Assembly: GCA_032622095.1 (NCBI GenBank) | Contig: CP136061.1 | Location: 262,044,077 to 262,108,076, forward strand | Origin: Siphonodentalium dalli | Lineage: Eukaryota; Mollusca; Scaphopoda; Gadilida; Siphonodentaliidae | Direction: 5' to 3' | Length of the DNA stretch: 64,000 nucleotides | In this document: piece by piece, positions 53,246 through 64,000 of the stretch | How the letters are laid out: each line of letters starts with the position of its first letter | Position numbering within the stretch: position 1 is the first letter of the stretch | Translations under genes and position numbers: made by a program | The notes under the pieces: generated by a model | The model's input: only the letters and a program-made list of their open reading frames with translations | What the model was told of the DNA's origin: nothing | Databases searched by the model: none

Positions 53246-53628
53246 CCCTTTACCCAACAAACCGGCCAAATAAAGCTTCAACAGCCTAAAATATCTTCGG
53301 TCTGTCTCAATAGAACCATACAAATATGGATATCATTGGAACCGGCTCCTTGACCACATTGTGATAGTTACAGTTATGCCCTGTGCCAATGCATTCTCTT
53401 ATATATGCGAGTCGACCATAGGTCGCCTCGCATATATAAGAGAATGCATTGGCCTAAAAAAAATTCTTTTTTTAACACTTTTTACCATTTTTTCTTACAT
53501 TCTTTAACAATTTTATAATTTTTAATGTGTTAAGCCAATGCATTCTCTTATATATGCTTGGCGACCTATGGTCGACTCGCATATATAAGAGAATACATTG
53601 GCACAGGGCCGTTCTGTTGGGTAAAGGG
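53246..53628 (-). mobile_element. Family A TTAA MITE (A7)
   Basis: Seen: TTAA 53242-53245 and 53629-53632; ends CCCTTTACCCAACA / TGTTGGGTAAAGGG; two hairpins (53388-53453 and 53536-53600), the second with a GCTTGGCGACC change. Inverted relative to A2. Confidence 0.95.
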
Positions 53629-53782
53629 TTAAACATGCATATTATTTGTCAGTATTTATACCTATTTGTTATTGTCAGTATTTTGTTATATGCCATGACA
53701 AACATCACAGTGGTCAGTCTATAAAGTATTCTAATTTCAATGCTGTCTGAAAATGACAAGATATACTATCTCAAGGCATGAG

Positions 53783-54023
53783 CAAGCCTTGAAATAGGGT
53801 GTCTGTCATTTGCAGAATGAGGTCCCCAGAGGGTGAATTTAGTGATGCTAGCCCACTATACCAAATTAACCCTCTGGGAACCTCATTCTGCTGAGGTGTA
53901 AGCAGAATGAGGTCCCCAGAGGGTGAATTTGGTGATGCTAGCCCACTATGCGGGGTAGCATCACTAAATTCACCCTCTGGGGACCTCATTCTGCAAATGA
54001 CAGACACACTATTTCAAGGTTTG
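53783..54023. mobile_element. Family G short MITE (G17)
   Basis: Seen: ends CAAGCCTTGAAATAG / CTATTTCAAGGTTTG. The left hairpin lost about 12 bp at its tip. Flanks GGCATGAG and GGATTGAG agree at 6 of 8 bases, consistent with an aged duplication. Confidence 0.92.
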
Positions 54024-54274
54024 GGATTGAGCATCTGCCACAAGGCTTGTCTCCCGGCAATTGAGTTCCATGTGTAATCCTATTGAGAATGTCAGCCGTC
54101 TCAAGGACAGAGTGCGTCGGCTATCTCATTCAATGTGTAATCCTATAAAAGGATTACACGCTCCTTGTGTGGTCGTAGCTGTCAACAAACAGATGGATAA
54201 ACAGCTTTTCGACCATTTCTGTCGATGACCGGAATATCCAAGAAGGCTATTTCCATGCAAGTTATCAATGGTGT

Positions 54275-54375
54275 AATGTCCGAAGGCATTATTCAATATC
54301 CGGTGGCGTTATCCAATGTCCGGGAGCATTATTCAATGTCCGAGATCGTTATCTGATGTCCGAGATAATTAATGG
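54275..54375 (+). repeat. 20-bp minisatellite, about 5 copies
   Basis: Seen: AATGTCCGRRRGCRTTATTC-type units, diverged. Confidence 0.8.
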
Positions 54376-54862
54376 TGATTAGTCATATTGGATGAGTGTC
54401 TGGTGAAGATGTCTCAAAGGAACGAGATATAATTGGAATGCTGTTTATCGTCTAACGCAGTCATGTCAAATACCAGTCGCGGTCAATACTCGCTCGATCA
54501 GATTATCTCAAATTGGACGTTAAATTGATTAATTCTCTAATTAATTTATTGGAAAAACTACTCGTCAAATCTATCACAGCAGGAAACAAAAACACCAACA
54601 ACATAGGGAACCTGATGAAAGAGTGAAGATACACAATATCGGAAACGGACACAAACGATACAAAAAGGTTATTAGATATCAACAATCTAATCACTGAGAG
54701 CATTAAAGTGGTGTGAAACCCTCTGCTGGGGTGTCCACATCTTTAAGGCAAAATAGCAGATAAGATGCTCCGGAACAGGGTGGCTTTTCGTTAAGTTTTA
54801 TTAATTTTCGGAGGCAGCTTACTTTTTGAAAGATGCCTTAATCAGATCTGGCTCATGTGCTC
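54376..54862. other. Unique spacer
   Basis: No feature recognised. Confidence 0.4.
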
Positions 54863-55034
54863 ACTGAGAGCTTTCCAATGAATGGCAACAAGCCATATTT
54901 CCAACTAAATTATGAAAAATTACCCATAATTCTGATGTGGTTAAGGAGTCGATTATTTAGAGCATTAGTACATAAGAGCATGCATTGACACAGGGTTTTT
55001 ACAAAATTTCAGGAAGCTCCAGTAATGAAAGGGT
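54863..55034. mobile_element. Family E right half joined to family C right end
   Basis: Seen: E right arm (54863-54970, ending TTTAGAGCATTAGTA), then AGCATGCATTGACACAGGG, AATTTCAGGAAGCTCCAG and AATGAAAGGGTT, the family C right end. The same nest as at 29093-29409 but with left parts missing. Confidence 0.8.
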
Positions 55035-55295
55035 TCAAGGCTACTACAGAAAAATAGCCAGAATCCACACGAATTGTCCCAATACAAAGAGTACACCATA
55101 CACAATTATTTTATATGGCATACTAGAATGGATCTGCTTTCATTAGGTTTTGGTACACACCACCTTAATGAGTTCATGAATCGTATCAAGAAATAACAGC
55201 TGAAGGTTGCTGTAGACAAGTAGATCTAAAACGTCATACATATCTTCAAACTGATTAGCAGCCAATAATTAATCCATCACTAATTACCACTGAAT

Positions 55296-55430
55296 ACCTG
55301 TGATTTACCTGTGATTCTTTCAGTCTATGATAAGCTGATGGGTTGTGTTGGATGCCTATTACCTGTGATTTACCTGTGAATTTTGTAGCCTATGATAAGC
55401 TGATTTCTTGTATTGGCTCTGAATTACTTG
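55296..55430 (+). repeat. Two diverged 71-bp tandem copies
   Basis: Seen: ACCTGTGATTTACCTGTGA with CTATGATAAGCTGAT occurs twice. Confidence 0.8.
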
Positions 55431-56802
55431 ATTATTGGGGATGAGTTCCTAATCGCTTGAATCGTGAGAGCCAAGCCGTGTCCGGAAACGAATCGACTAT
55501 GCCTCTTTGAGCACCCAACAGATCAACATGCTAATTAGAAACCACTAATTAAGCTGTTGCTGTTGATTAACCGGGATGACTTCTTAATCGCCAACTACGT
55601 GAGTTTTACTTGGCAAAGTCGTATATATCAGTGGAGTACTTTGAACTCTGCTGACATCAGAGTAGGGTCCACTTGATTCATTAGGCTGCTATTATTAAAT
55701 TCTTTGTTTGTAAAAGATGTGTTTTTTATTTTACGAAATCTCTTTTACTTTTTGTTTTAATTCTAGTTTATAAAATAATGTGTTTGAATCGAGATATTAT
55801 TTTGTGTAATTTCTATACATTTTTTCATGTCGTTACGATATTTTATACGGACACACGAAAATTATTTGATTATTTTTTCGATAACAAAATAAATAATATT
55901 CTTTGGTATTTATTGGTCTAGTTTATATGTGCTACTTGGTTTTCAACTTTTTTTCATGAGATTAACATGGGAAAACAATGTTAAATTGGATTGTTTTTGT
56001 GTTGTTGTTGTTGTTGTAACTGGAGGTCTGGAACCCTGAATACTCTTTAAAAGTTTCGGCAGGTAGATCGCCAAATATCTTTTTATTTGAATATTTTTTT
56101 CTTCTTCATTTTCAGCATGAATTTTGTCCATAAGTTACCCCATCATATCAGATAGTTGTATTATCTTACAAGCCAATTTATAACAGTATTTTTGAAATTG
56201 AAGGTAAACTCTATGGCTGAACAATAAACTAAAATTTGATTTTAAAGACATATTGTTATTTATTACATTGAATAAAACCAATCAGTTAGTGTACAAACAC
56301 TATCCCCATTGGAAGAGTGAAGCAATGAACTACGATTGTCGAATTTTCCAACCATATCAACTGTATCATTTCAAAGAACACAATTGTTAAACTACACACA
56401 AATGTAAATATTTATTACTTTATTCCGGACACGTTATTGGGCATAAACATTTAAACAGCAATAATTGTGCCACTATAGTGATCACTGTGTGTAATTTGTG
56501 TAATTTATAAAAATGAAGCTGTTTCTGACTATTTGGAAAACAAATTTATGAAAATACGTTATTTTGGATGATTATTCGATATTCGGAAGACATCACTTCA
56601 ATCAGGCTGATAAAAAATTTCCAGTAGGGGTCTTGGGCAGTTAGCGAGAGGTTAAACAAACAATCTTTTAATTTAGGCCTCAGCTCTGGTGCACTCTGAA
56701 CTGATGACCTGTAATGGGTTTATATTGTATATAAACGAGATATTACAGGGCAATAGAGGTAATCAGTTAATAACCGGGTAGATCTCATCAGTGTACACCT
56801 TC
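55431..56802. other. AT-rich unique spacer
   Basis: Only a short GTTGTT run near 56000. No coding region or repeat recognised. Confidence 0.4.
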
Positions 56803-56810
56803 ATTCACAG

Positions 56811-57225
56811 CAAGCCTGCAAATAGCATGTCTGTCATTTGCAGAATGAGGTTCCCAGATGGTGAATTTAGTGATGCTACCCCGCATAGCGGGCTAGCATC
56901 ACTAAATTCACCCTCTGGGGACCTCATTCTGCTTAGGCCCTCAACTGATATGGCAGACCTAGGATCAGATTGAAGTTCCCCAGTTGAAGTTAGTGATGTT
57001 CACCCATTGGGCACCTCAATTATGAATTTTATCTTCTGCAAATTAGGGGATATAGAAACTTCCTAGAAGGGAAATGTAACTAAAAACAATCTTAATTTGA
57101 TTAAGCAGAATGAGGTCCCCAGAGGGTGAATTTGGTGATGCTAGCCGCTATGCGGGATAGCATCACTAAATTCACCATCTGGGGACCTCATTCTGCAAAT
57201 GACAGACACACTATTTGCAGGCTTG
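56811..57225. mobile_element. Family G long MITE (G18), perfect 8-bp duplication
   Basis: Seen: ATTCACAG at 56803-56810 and 57226-57233; ends CAAGCCTGCAAATAG / CTATTTGCAGGCTTG; hairpins 56841-56934 and 57103-57198; 415 bp. The spacer is in the opposite orientation to that in G11 and about 30 bp shorter. Confidence 0.95.
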
Positions 57226-57241
57226 ATTCACAGTGGAGGTG

Positions 57242-57345
57242 CCAAGGTGGACATGATATGAAGTCTTTATATATTAACATGCATGGAATTAAGGTGGTCA
57301 TGATATGAAGCCTTTATGTATTAACATGCATGGAATTAAGATTGG
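57242..57345 (+). repeat. Two copies of a unit of about 49 bp
   Basis: Seen: AAGGTGGACATGATATGAAG and AAGGTGGTCATGATATGAAG, each followed by TTAACATGCATGGAATTAAG. Confidence 0.9.
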
Positions 57346-57502
57346 AATACAAGATATCTCAGCTCTTTGAAGATCATACTATATATATACACTTGTTAGT
57401 TTTGTTTCTATAGATAGTTTCGTGGGATTGTGAGGAAATGCAGTAACCAGGGATGTGGCGACAGTGGATGAGTGTCACTCCCCACAACTGTGGTCAATTA
57501 TA

Positions 57503-57595
57503 TCTCTCAGTGAGAGCTTTCCGATGAATGGCAACAAGTCATATTTCTGACTAATTCTGCTGTGGTTTAGGGGTCAATTATTTAGGACATTACTA
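57503..57595. mobile_element. Family E right half (E16)
   Basis: Seen: GAGAGCTTTCCGATGAATGG to TTTAGGACATTACTA with an internal deletion after TTTCTGACTAA. Confidence 0.8.
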
Positions 57596-58159
57596 TAGGC
57601 TGACAGACTTCTTAGCTACATACTATAGACATTTAAAACAACAATTAAAAAAATAATACAATCATCACTTGCTAAGTTACTGAGAGATTCTACCTCTGAA
57701 AAAAAACTGTTAGAAATCACTTCATCTGACAAGTCTTTGGTTGAATCAGATTGTCTTGTTTTTAAAAAACAAACATTTATTCTTATGCTGCTGACTGAAG
57801 TGAAATCAGACAAAGATGAACTAAAAAGTACGAATGTCATCCACTGTGAGAAATCAACAAATCTACAACCATCAAAAAACACAAAATCATGTTCTTGTGA
57901 AAGAGTAACTTTTAATCAAAGCTCGGAGACATATGTGGGTAATTAATGTCCTGCAGTTTGTTACATCTACGTGATTCCGTCAGCTGCATAAACAGTCCAC
58001 CCCTCGGGTGCAGTCATGCATTCGATGTGATGAGCGTGTGAGTGCAGCCATGCATCCGCCCAGACACACATAGCTTTGTGAGGAATCTTATGTTTGATTA
58101 TTGTTAGAGACATCAGTCAGTCCATGAAGGTAGACTCATTTATCAGCATTCCTCCTCCA
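57596..58159. other. Unique spacer
   Basis: Overlapping frames at 57616-57882 (-) and 57737-57946 (+) show no motif. Nothing else recognised. Confidence 0.4.
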
Positions 58160-58630
58160 CCAAACCATATGATGCTATAGCTAATACATGTTAGTCAAGA
58201 TGCTCCGTGCTATGAACCATATGATGCTATAGATTTATAAGTCAAGGTGCTCCTGCCATGACAAGCCAAAAGTTCTCCTTGCCATTAACCATATATGACG
58301 CTATACCTATTGCATGTTAGTCAAGATGCTCCGTGCTATGAACCATATGATGCTATAGATTTATAAGTCAAGGTGCTCCTGCCATGACAAGCCAAAAGTT
58401 CTCCTTGCCATTAACCATATATGACGCTATAGCTATTACATGTTAGTCAAGATGCTCCGTGCTACGAACCATATGATGCTATAGATTTATAAGTCAAGGT
58501 GCTCGGTGCTATGAACCATATGATGCTATAGATTTATAAGTCAAGGTGCTCGGTGCTATGACAAGCCAAAAGTTCTCCTTGCTATGAACCATATATGATG
58601 CTATAGCTATTGCATGTTAGTCAACTAGCT
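58160..58630 (+). repeat. 126-bp tandem array, about 3.5 copies
   Basis: Seen: CATGTTAGTCAAGATGCTCC at 58187, 58313 and 58439; each unit includes ACCATATGATGCTATAG and GACAAGCCAAAAGTTCTCC. A 48-bp internal expansion precedes the last CATGTTAGTCAA at 58613. The GATGCTATAG word links it to satellite K. Confidence 0.92.
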
Positions 58631-60310
58631 AACTAGCAAGCCCTGGTGTTGGGTTCCATGACATGAACTATATGATGCTATAGCTAGTAAGCCCTAGTTT
58701 TGGGTGCCAGCCATGAACCATGATGCTATAGCTAGTAAGCCCTAGTTTTGGGTTCCAGCCATGAACCATGATGCTATAGCTAGTAAGCCCTAGTTTTGGG
58801 TGCCAGCCATGAACCATGATACTATAGCTAGTAAGCCCTAGTTTTGGGTGCCAGCCATGAACCATGATGCTATAGCTAGTAAGCCCTAGTTTTGGGTGCC
58901 AGCCATGAACCATGATGCTATAGCGAGCAAGCCCTGGTGTTGGGTTCCATGACATGAACTATATGATGCTATAGCTAGTAAGCCCTAGTTTTGGGTGCCA
59001 GCCATGAACCATGATGCTATAGCTAGTAAGCCCTAGTTTTGGGTGCCAGCCATGAACCATGATGCTATAGCTAGTAAGCCCTAGTTTTGGGTGCCAGCCA
59101 TGAACCATGATGCTATAACTAGTAAGCCCTAGTTTTGGGTGCCAGCCATGAACCATGATGCTATAGCTAGTAAGCCCTGGTGTTGGGTTCCATGACATGA
59201 ACTATATGATGCTATAGCGAGCAAGCCCTAGTTTTGGGTGCCAGCCATGAACCATGATGCTATAGCTAGTAAGCCTTAGTTTTGGGTGCCAGCCATGAAC
59301 CATGATGCTATAGCTAGTAAGCCCTAGTTTTGGGTGCCAGCCATGAACCATGATGCTATAGCTAGTAAGCCCTGGTGTTGGGTTCCATGACATGAACTAT
59401 ATGATGCTATAGCGAGCAAGCCCTAGTTTTGGGTGCCAGCCATGAACCATGATGCTATAGCTAGTAAGCCCTAGTTTTGGGTGCCAGCCATGAACCATGA
59501 TGCTATAGCGAGCAAGCCCTGGTGTTGGGTTCCATGACATGAACTATATGATGCTATAGCTAGTAAGCCCTAGTTTTGGGTGCCAGCCATGAACCATGAT
59601 GCTATAGCTAGTAAGCCCTAGTTTTGGGTGCCAGCCATGAACCATGATGCTATAGCTAGTAAGCCCTAGTTTTGGGTGCCAGCCATGAACCATGATGCTA
59701 TAACTAGTAAGCCCTAGTTTTGGGTGCCAGCCATGAACCATGATGCTATAGCTAGTAAGCCCTGGTGTTGGGTTCCATGACATGAACTATATGATGCTAT
59801 AGCGAGCAAGCCCTAGTTTTGGGTGCCAGCCATGAACCATGATGCTATAGCTAGTAAGCCTTAGTTTTGGGTGCCAGCCATGAACCATGATGCTATAGCT
59901 AGTAAGCCTTAGTTTTGGGTGCCAGCCATGAACCATGATGCTATAGCTAGTAAGCCCTGGTGTTGGGTTCCATGACATGAACTATATGATGCTATAGCGA
60001 GCAAGCCCTAGTTTTGGGTGCCAGCCATGAACCATGATGCTATAGCTAGTAAGCCCTAGTTTTGGGTGCCAGCCATGAACCATGATGCTATAGCGAGCAA
60101 GCCCTGGTGTTAGGTTCCATGACATGAACTATATGATGCTATAGCTAGTAAGCCCTAGTTTTGGGTGCCAGCCATGAACCATGATGCTATAGCTAGTAAG
60201 CCCTAGTTTTGGGTGCCAGCCATGAACCATGATGCTATAGCTAGTAAGCCCTAGTTTTTGGTGCCAGCCATGAACCATGATGCTATAGCTAGTAGGCCCT
60301 AGCGTTGCAT
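58631..60310 (+). repeat. Satellite K: 48-bp monomer with 51-bp marker monomers
   Basis: Seen: common unit AGTAAGCCCTAGTTTTGGGT with GCCAGCCATGAACCATGATG; marker unit AAGCCCTGGTGTTGGGTTCC with ATGACATGAACTATATG. Markers at 58641, 58932, 59175, 59370, 59517, 59760, 59955 and 60102 are spaced 291, 243, 195, 147, 243, 195 and 147 bp, so a 585-bp higher-order unit is present twice from 58932. Because 48 and 51 are multiples of 3, minus-strand frames of 16-residue repeats persist between markers; each marker adds a stop. Confidence 0.97.
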
Positions 60311-60735
60311 GCCATGAACCATATGATGCTGTAGATATGTAATACAAGTCCAAGTGCATGGTGCATATAGCTGCAAATCACTAAATTCTTCAGACATTTT
60401 TGTCCAAGAACCAAAACCAAAAGACATAAATTGTCTCAGGCATGATCTCTAGTTTTCGGGCAGAAAGAAGCCTTTCAATTGACTGACCAATAAAACAAAT
60501 GAAACCAAAATTTCTCCGCAAAAGAGTGCATGATAGACAGGTGATTGTTCCCAAGACATAATTGTTTCTCACGAGGAACGTATGTAATTAATATGGAACT
60601 ACATGGATATTGGAGAAACTAGACATTTTCGTCTGGAAACTTTTCAGTATTAACTGCATGAATTTAATTGAAACATGAGCTAATTCTTAAATAAACAAGA
60701 CGGTGCTGTCATACCCCCACAGTGGCAAATTCGAA
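60311..60735. other. Unique spacer
   Basis: No feature recognised. Confidence 0.4.
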
Positions 60736-60759
60736 ACAACAAAGTATGGTTGAGATCTG

Positions 60760-61098
60760 CTCAGATAGGAAAAACCCAACATTTTCATATAAACAAAGAT
60801 AAATAACTCTAGAACGGAAAACACAAACAAAACGATTGAATACTCAATTGATTGCCATCATAGAGGTGAACATCCAAAATTTCCAGATAAACAAAGATGA
60901 ATAACTCTAGAACGGAAAATGCAGGGGAAAAAAATTGAACACTCTGTTGAATGCCATCGACATAGTATTGAAAATTCACACAAAATTTCATTCAGATCCG
61001 ACAACCAGTGTTTGAGATATCTGCCCGGAGGGACAGACAGATGGACGGACGGATGGACTAGGTCAATCCAGTATATGCCCTCATTCTCTTCGAGAGTG
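60760..61098 (+). repeat. Possible transposon 3' region with (GACG)n and terminal stem-loop
   Basis: Seen: ATAACTCTAGAACGGAAAA occurs twice (60803, 60902), then TTCATTCAGATCCGACAACC, GAGATATCTGCCCGGAGGGA, CAGACAGATGGACGGACGG, and a hairpin CTCATTCTCTTCGAGAGTGGG before GTATAA. From general knowledge this layout resembles abundant dispersed repeats in mollusc genomes, but I cannot name the class. Boundaries are uncertain. Confidence 0.5.
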
Positions 61099-61221
61099 GG
61101 GTATAAATATATGAAGCTTCAAATGAGTCATATGCGTTAAAGAACCTAAGCTCATGCCACCTACCAACACCTGAGACCAGAGCTAACTATTCTGCACCAA
61201 ACACGCTCAATATTATATCAT

Positions 61222-61322
61222 TCGATGAAACCACAAAGCCCAGGAGACCAGAATCAGTTACCAATACTCTCCGATGAAACCACAAAGCCCAGTAGACCAG
61301 CATCAGTTACCAATACTCTCCG
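61222..61322 (+). repeat. Two copies of a 49-bp unit
   Basis: Seen: CGATGAAACCACAAAGCCCA, then AGACCAG and ATCAGTTACCAATACTCTC twice. Confidence 0.92.
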
Positions 61323-61792
61323 AAAGTATATCACTCAACCACATGATGCAGACAAGTGCATTTCATCAATGGCAGAAATTATAGGTGAGATAATATGATA
61401 ACTGCACCACGGGGCCCTCGGGAGACATGAAACATGCGCAGGAATGAATTTATCAAGGGATATGTGTTATGTCACACGGGCCAATATCGGCTTCATCTGT
61501 GCACTATATCTGTTACTGAATCACTCCCAGGTGCAGGGAGAGATATTTTCACACAGAGATGTTACGCAACAATATCTATAAGCCAATCAACATTCGTAAT
61601 AAAAACGCCCAGTAGAAAAAATATACATGATTTCTTATCAACTGAAGAAGAAAGTTTGCCACGTGCTGCCACAGATGTAAACCAGGTTCTTATCTCTACT
61701 GGGTCTCACTTAAAAAACAAGGGGTGGATTTTTAATTGGAATTTTTCAACCCTCCCCTTCCCCCTGCATGTTTTCTAATGTTGTCACTATTT
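61323..61792. other. Unique spacer
   Basis: A 114-codon frame at 61434-61778 has no recognised motif. Nothing else seen. Confidence 0.4.
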
Positions 61793-61967
61793 GTCTAAAC
61801 GTACACGGCATAGCCTGGATATAGTGTGTCTAAACGTACATGGCATAGCCTGGATATAGTGTGTCTAAACGTACACGGCATAGCCTGGATATAGTGTGTC
61901 TAAACGTACACGGCATAGCCTGGATATAGTGTGTCTAAACGTACACGGCATAGCCTGGATATAGTGT
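61793..61967 (+). repeat. 35-bp array, five copies, made from a family G end
   Basis: Seen: GTCTAAACGTACACGGCATA then GCCTGGATATAGTGT at 61793, 61828, 61863, 61898 and 61933. AGCCTGGATATAGTGTGTCT is the family G left terminus, and the G element starts at the last copy. Confidence 0.95.
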
Positions 61968-62098
61968 GTCTGAAATTTGCAGAATGTCTGCTCCCCAGAG
62001 GGTGAATTTAGTGATGCTACCCCCCCCCCCCCCCCCCCCCACAGCATTTACATTCACCCTTCTGAGGACCTCATTCTGCTTAGGCCTCATCTTCTGGG
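61946..62098. mobile_element. Family G left part (G19) with poly(C) hairpin tip
   Basis: Seen: GCCTGGATATAGTGTGTCTG, GAGGGTGAATTTAGTGATGC, then a run of about 22 C (62019-62040) where the hairpin tip should be, then CATTCACCCTTCTGAGGACC and GGCCTCATCTTCTGGG. It ends where the F array starts. Confidence 0.9.
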
Positions 62099-62750
62099 AA
62101 ATGTTCAGATAACAAGTTACTATAGTCCTTTGTTGAATTGAACTTATTATCTGAACATGTCCTATGGTATAACTACTCATCAATGATGCTTTAGTATAGG
62201 AAGGTTAAACTTATTATCTGAACATTTCCTATGAGGTAACTACTCATCAATGATGCTTTAGTATAGGAAGGTTAAACTTATTATCTGAACATTTCCTATG
62301 GGATAACTACTCATCAATGATGCTTTAGTATAGGAAGGTTAAACTTATTAATTGAACATTTCCTATGAGATAACTACTCATCAATGATGCTTTAGTATAG
62401 GAAGGTTAAACTTATTATCTGAACATTTCCTATGGGATAACTACTCATCAATGATGCTTTAGTATGAAAAGGGTTAAACTTATTATCTGAACATTTCCTA
62501 TGGGATAACTGCTCATCAATGATGCTTTAGTATAGAAAAGGATAAACTTATTAATTGAACATTTCCTATGAGATAACTACTCATCAATGATGCTTTAGTA
62601 TAGGAAGGGTTAAACTTATTATCTGAACATTTCCTATGGGATAACTACTCGTCAATGAGTATTTAGTGTAGAAAGGGGTTAAACTTATTATCTGAACATT
62701 TCCTATTAAATAACTACTCATCAACTGTGCTTTATAAAGGGTTTTATTGT
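62099..62750 (+). repeat. Family F array, 67-bp unit, about 9 copies
   Basis: Seen: TTAAACTTATTATCTGAACA at 62205, 62272, 62339 and onward every 67 bp, with CTACTCATCAATGATGCTTT in each unit. The first 60 bp (AATGTTCAGATAACAAGTTA) is inverted relative to the rest, forming a hairpin with the first unit. The end unit is shortened. Confidence 0.95.
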
Positions 62751-63587
62751 TTGAACAACTGAAATAGCGCACAAAATTCATTTAATTCCATGGAACCCTA
62801 AAAGGCTTACCCCATAAAATTTGCAGAAATGCATTACTCGATAAATAATCAGGTTACTATTAAGTAGCAGAATATTGACTCATATATTGACATTTTCAGA
62901 GTGCCTGTACCATTTTAAAACTGTCTGCATGTAAAGTGATTAACAAACACTGGATCAGTAAGAAGCTCAGTATATATGTCAGAATGTTTCCACACTATGA
63001 GCCTGCAGTGGTCCCAATGCCGCCTTCCTTGGCAGCCAGACACACTAATAAAATCTTAATCACCATAATAACGTGGAATTACTGCAATTTGTTGAATATT
63101 AGCTGTCTTATGAATGGGAGGTTAGGGCCAGCTTGTTGCCGATTTGTACACATTATGTTGTATTTCCATTGGCTTACGTCTCCGATAATCAGGCTAATTC
63201 ATATGACTGCCATGAAGGCTTGGACCATGTAGGTAGTAATAAGTCCAGACCGTTCAATAATTGGTTTCTATGGACTTCAAACTTCTCTATTAGCTGATTC
63301 ATCAGCCACCTTGCTGGGTTTAGAGAGGGGCTAATCTGGTTTATCATTATAAACACGTGTTTACAAACATTAGCCTAGTCCATCTAGAGCCATCTTCATG
63401 GTGGAACATGTCAGATGGATGGGTAGGGTGGTAGGGTGTCAAAGACTCCCATTTCTGTATTTCCAACAACACATCCAATCTCCAGGGCACCAGGTGAATT
63501 TCCAGCCCCCTGACTTGAAAAATTAAATAAAAACATCCATCTGGTACTAAAATTCAAATACTACGTCTCCACAATTTGCATATTTAG
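62751..63587. other. Unique spacer
   Basis: A 98-codon frame at 62936-63232 has no recognised motif. Nothing else seen. Confidence 0.4.
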
Positions 63588-63701
63588 TAGTGATGCGGAC
63601 CGGACTGCTTTAGACCGTTCCGCGGTCCAGGGGTGGACCGGGTGTCACTGGACCGGACCGCTTTTTGCCGCCGGTCCGGTACTCTCCGGTCCGGTCCACT
63701 A
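63588..63701. repeat. GC-rich GGACCGG cluster with inverted ends
   Basis: Seen: TAGTGATGCGGACCGGAC at left and GTCCGGTCCACTA at right, with several further GGACCGG/CCGGTCC copies between. It could be a small element or one end of a larger hAT-like element extending past the window. The flanks ATATTTAG and TTTTACTT do not match. Confidence 0.5.
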
Positions 63702-64000
63702 TTTTACTTCAGTTATAATAAACTATCGCGAATATTATTGCGTATTTGCCGTCATATCAATTAGCAACGATGTATTGACGCATTCAAGTGGTTAATATCT
63801 ATTAAACGTTTGATGCCACGAAAACAATGTACTAGTATAGATGTACTTTGTACATATCACTTTCCTTATAATGAAAGTGCCAGTGTGGGCGGCCGCCTGC
63901 TTTGTGACAAGACAGTCACATTATTCCAATAGTAGTTGTACTTAGGTATATAACTGTAATTGTCAGGACTATACAATCAGCCATCACAATCTCCAAGACT
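63702..64000. other. Unique spacer to window end
   Basis: No feature recognised. Confidence 0.4.

Noticed and set aside
58668-60359. A series of minus-strand frames with a 16-residue repeat
   Set aside because: They follow from a 48-bp satellite unit. Each marker unit introduces a stop, and no flanking coding sequence exists.

Overview
The window looks like repeat-dominated, AT-rich, non-coding DNA from an invertebrate animal, with a lophotrochozoan/mollusc-like flavour (inferred, not proven). The evidence is eukaryotic in kind: a tRNA-derived SINE with a L2-like tail, a 5'-truncated non-LTR retrotransposon tail, piggyBac-like (TTAA), hAT-like (8-bp duplication) and Tc1/mariner-like (TA) non-autonomous DNA transposons, several minisatellite arrays and long poly(C)/poly(G) tracts. 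I find no host protein gene that I can defend. Almost all open frames are translations of palindromic transposon arms or of tandem arrays. The only recognisable protein is the C-terminal end of a LINE reverse-transcriptase ORF near 18 kb. A duplicated one-membrane-segment reading frame near 7.7 and 8.3 kb is the only other coding candidate, and it is weak.

Layout. 0-3.7 kb: a 45-67-bp tandem array, a dimeric tRNA-like SINE, two TTAA elements and a 60-bp poly(C) tract. 4.2-6.3 kb: a 55-bp satellite. 6.4-10.5 kb: foldback elements, a 576-bp-offset duplication, and a 265-bp tandem duplication with an inverted partner copy. 11.1-12.4 kb: two hAT-like elements, one inside the other, each with a perfect 8-bp duplication. 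13.4-19.3 kb: nested MITEs and the LINE fragment. 19.95-23.4 kb: an 11-bp array and a 66-copy 35-bp array. 24.7-33.8 kb and 36.4-57.6 kb: interspersed copies of the same MITE families, many nested. 34.2-37.6 kb: a nearly identical 700-bp duplication. 58.2-60.3 kb: a 126-bp array and a 48/51-bp higher-order repeat. 61.8-62.75 kb: a 35-bp array and a 67-bp array.

Main families, named locally. A, B and C have TTAA-flanked CCCTTT ends and share one hairpin cassette although their outer ends differ. D is represented by two elements whose left end is a roughly 150-nt hairpin. E is a TA-flanked foldback starting CAGTAATG. F is a 67-bp unit ending GGGTTAA. G has CAAGCC..GGCTTG ends, 8-bp duplications and two internal hairpins. 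H, J and K are satellites.

The most unusual signal is family D. In two diverged copies the hairpin keeps three steps in which both arms read CGAG (one arm has TGAG), so pairing gives tandem G.A mismatches between C-G pairs, while the stems between them differ by compensating changes. Other notable points are the satellite monomer sitting in the loop of a family E foldback, cassette sharing among TTAA families with different ends, a 'countdown' higher-order repeat at 58.6-60.3 kb, and poly(C) expansion at hairpin tips.
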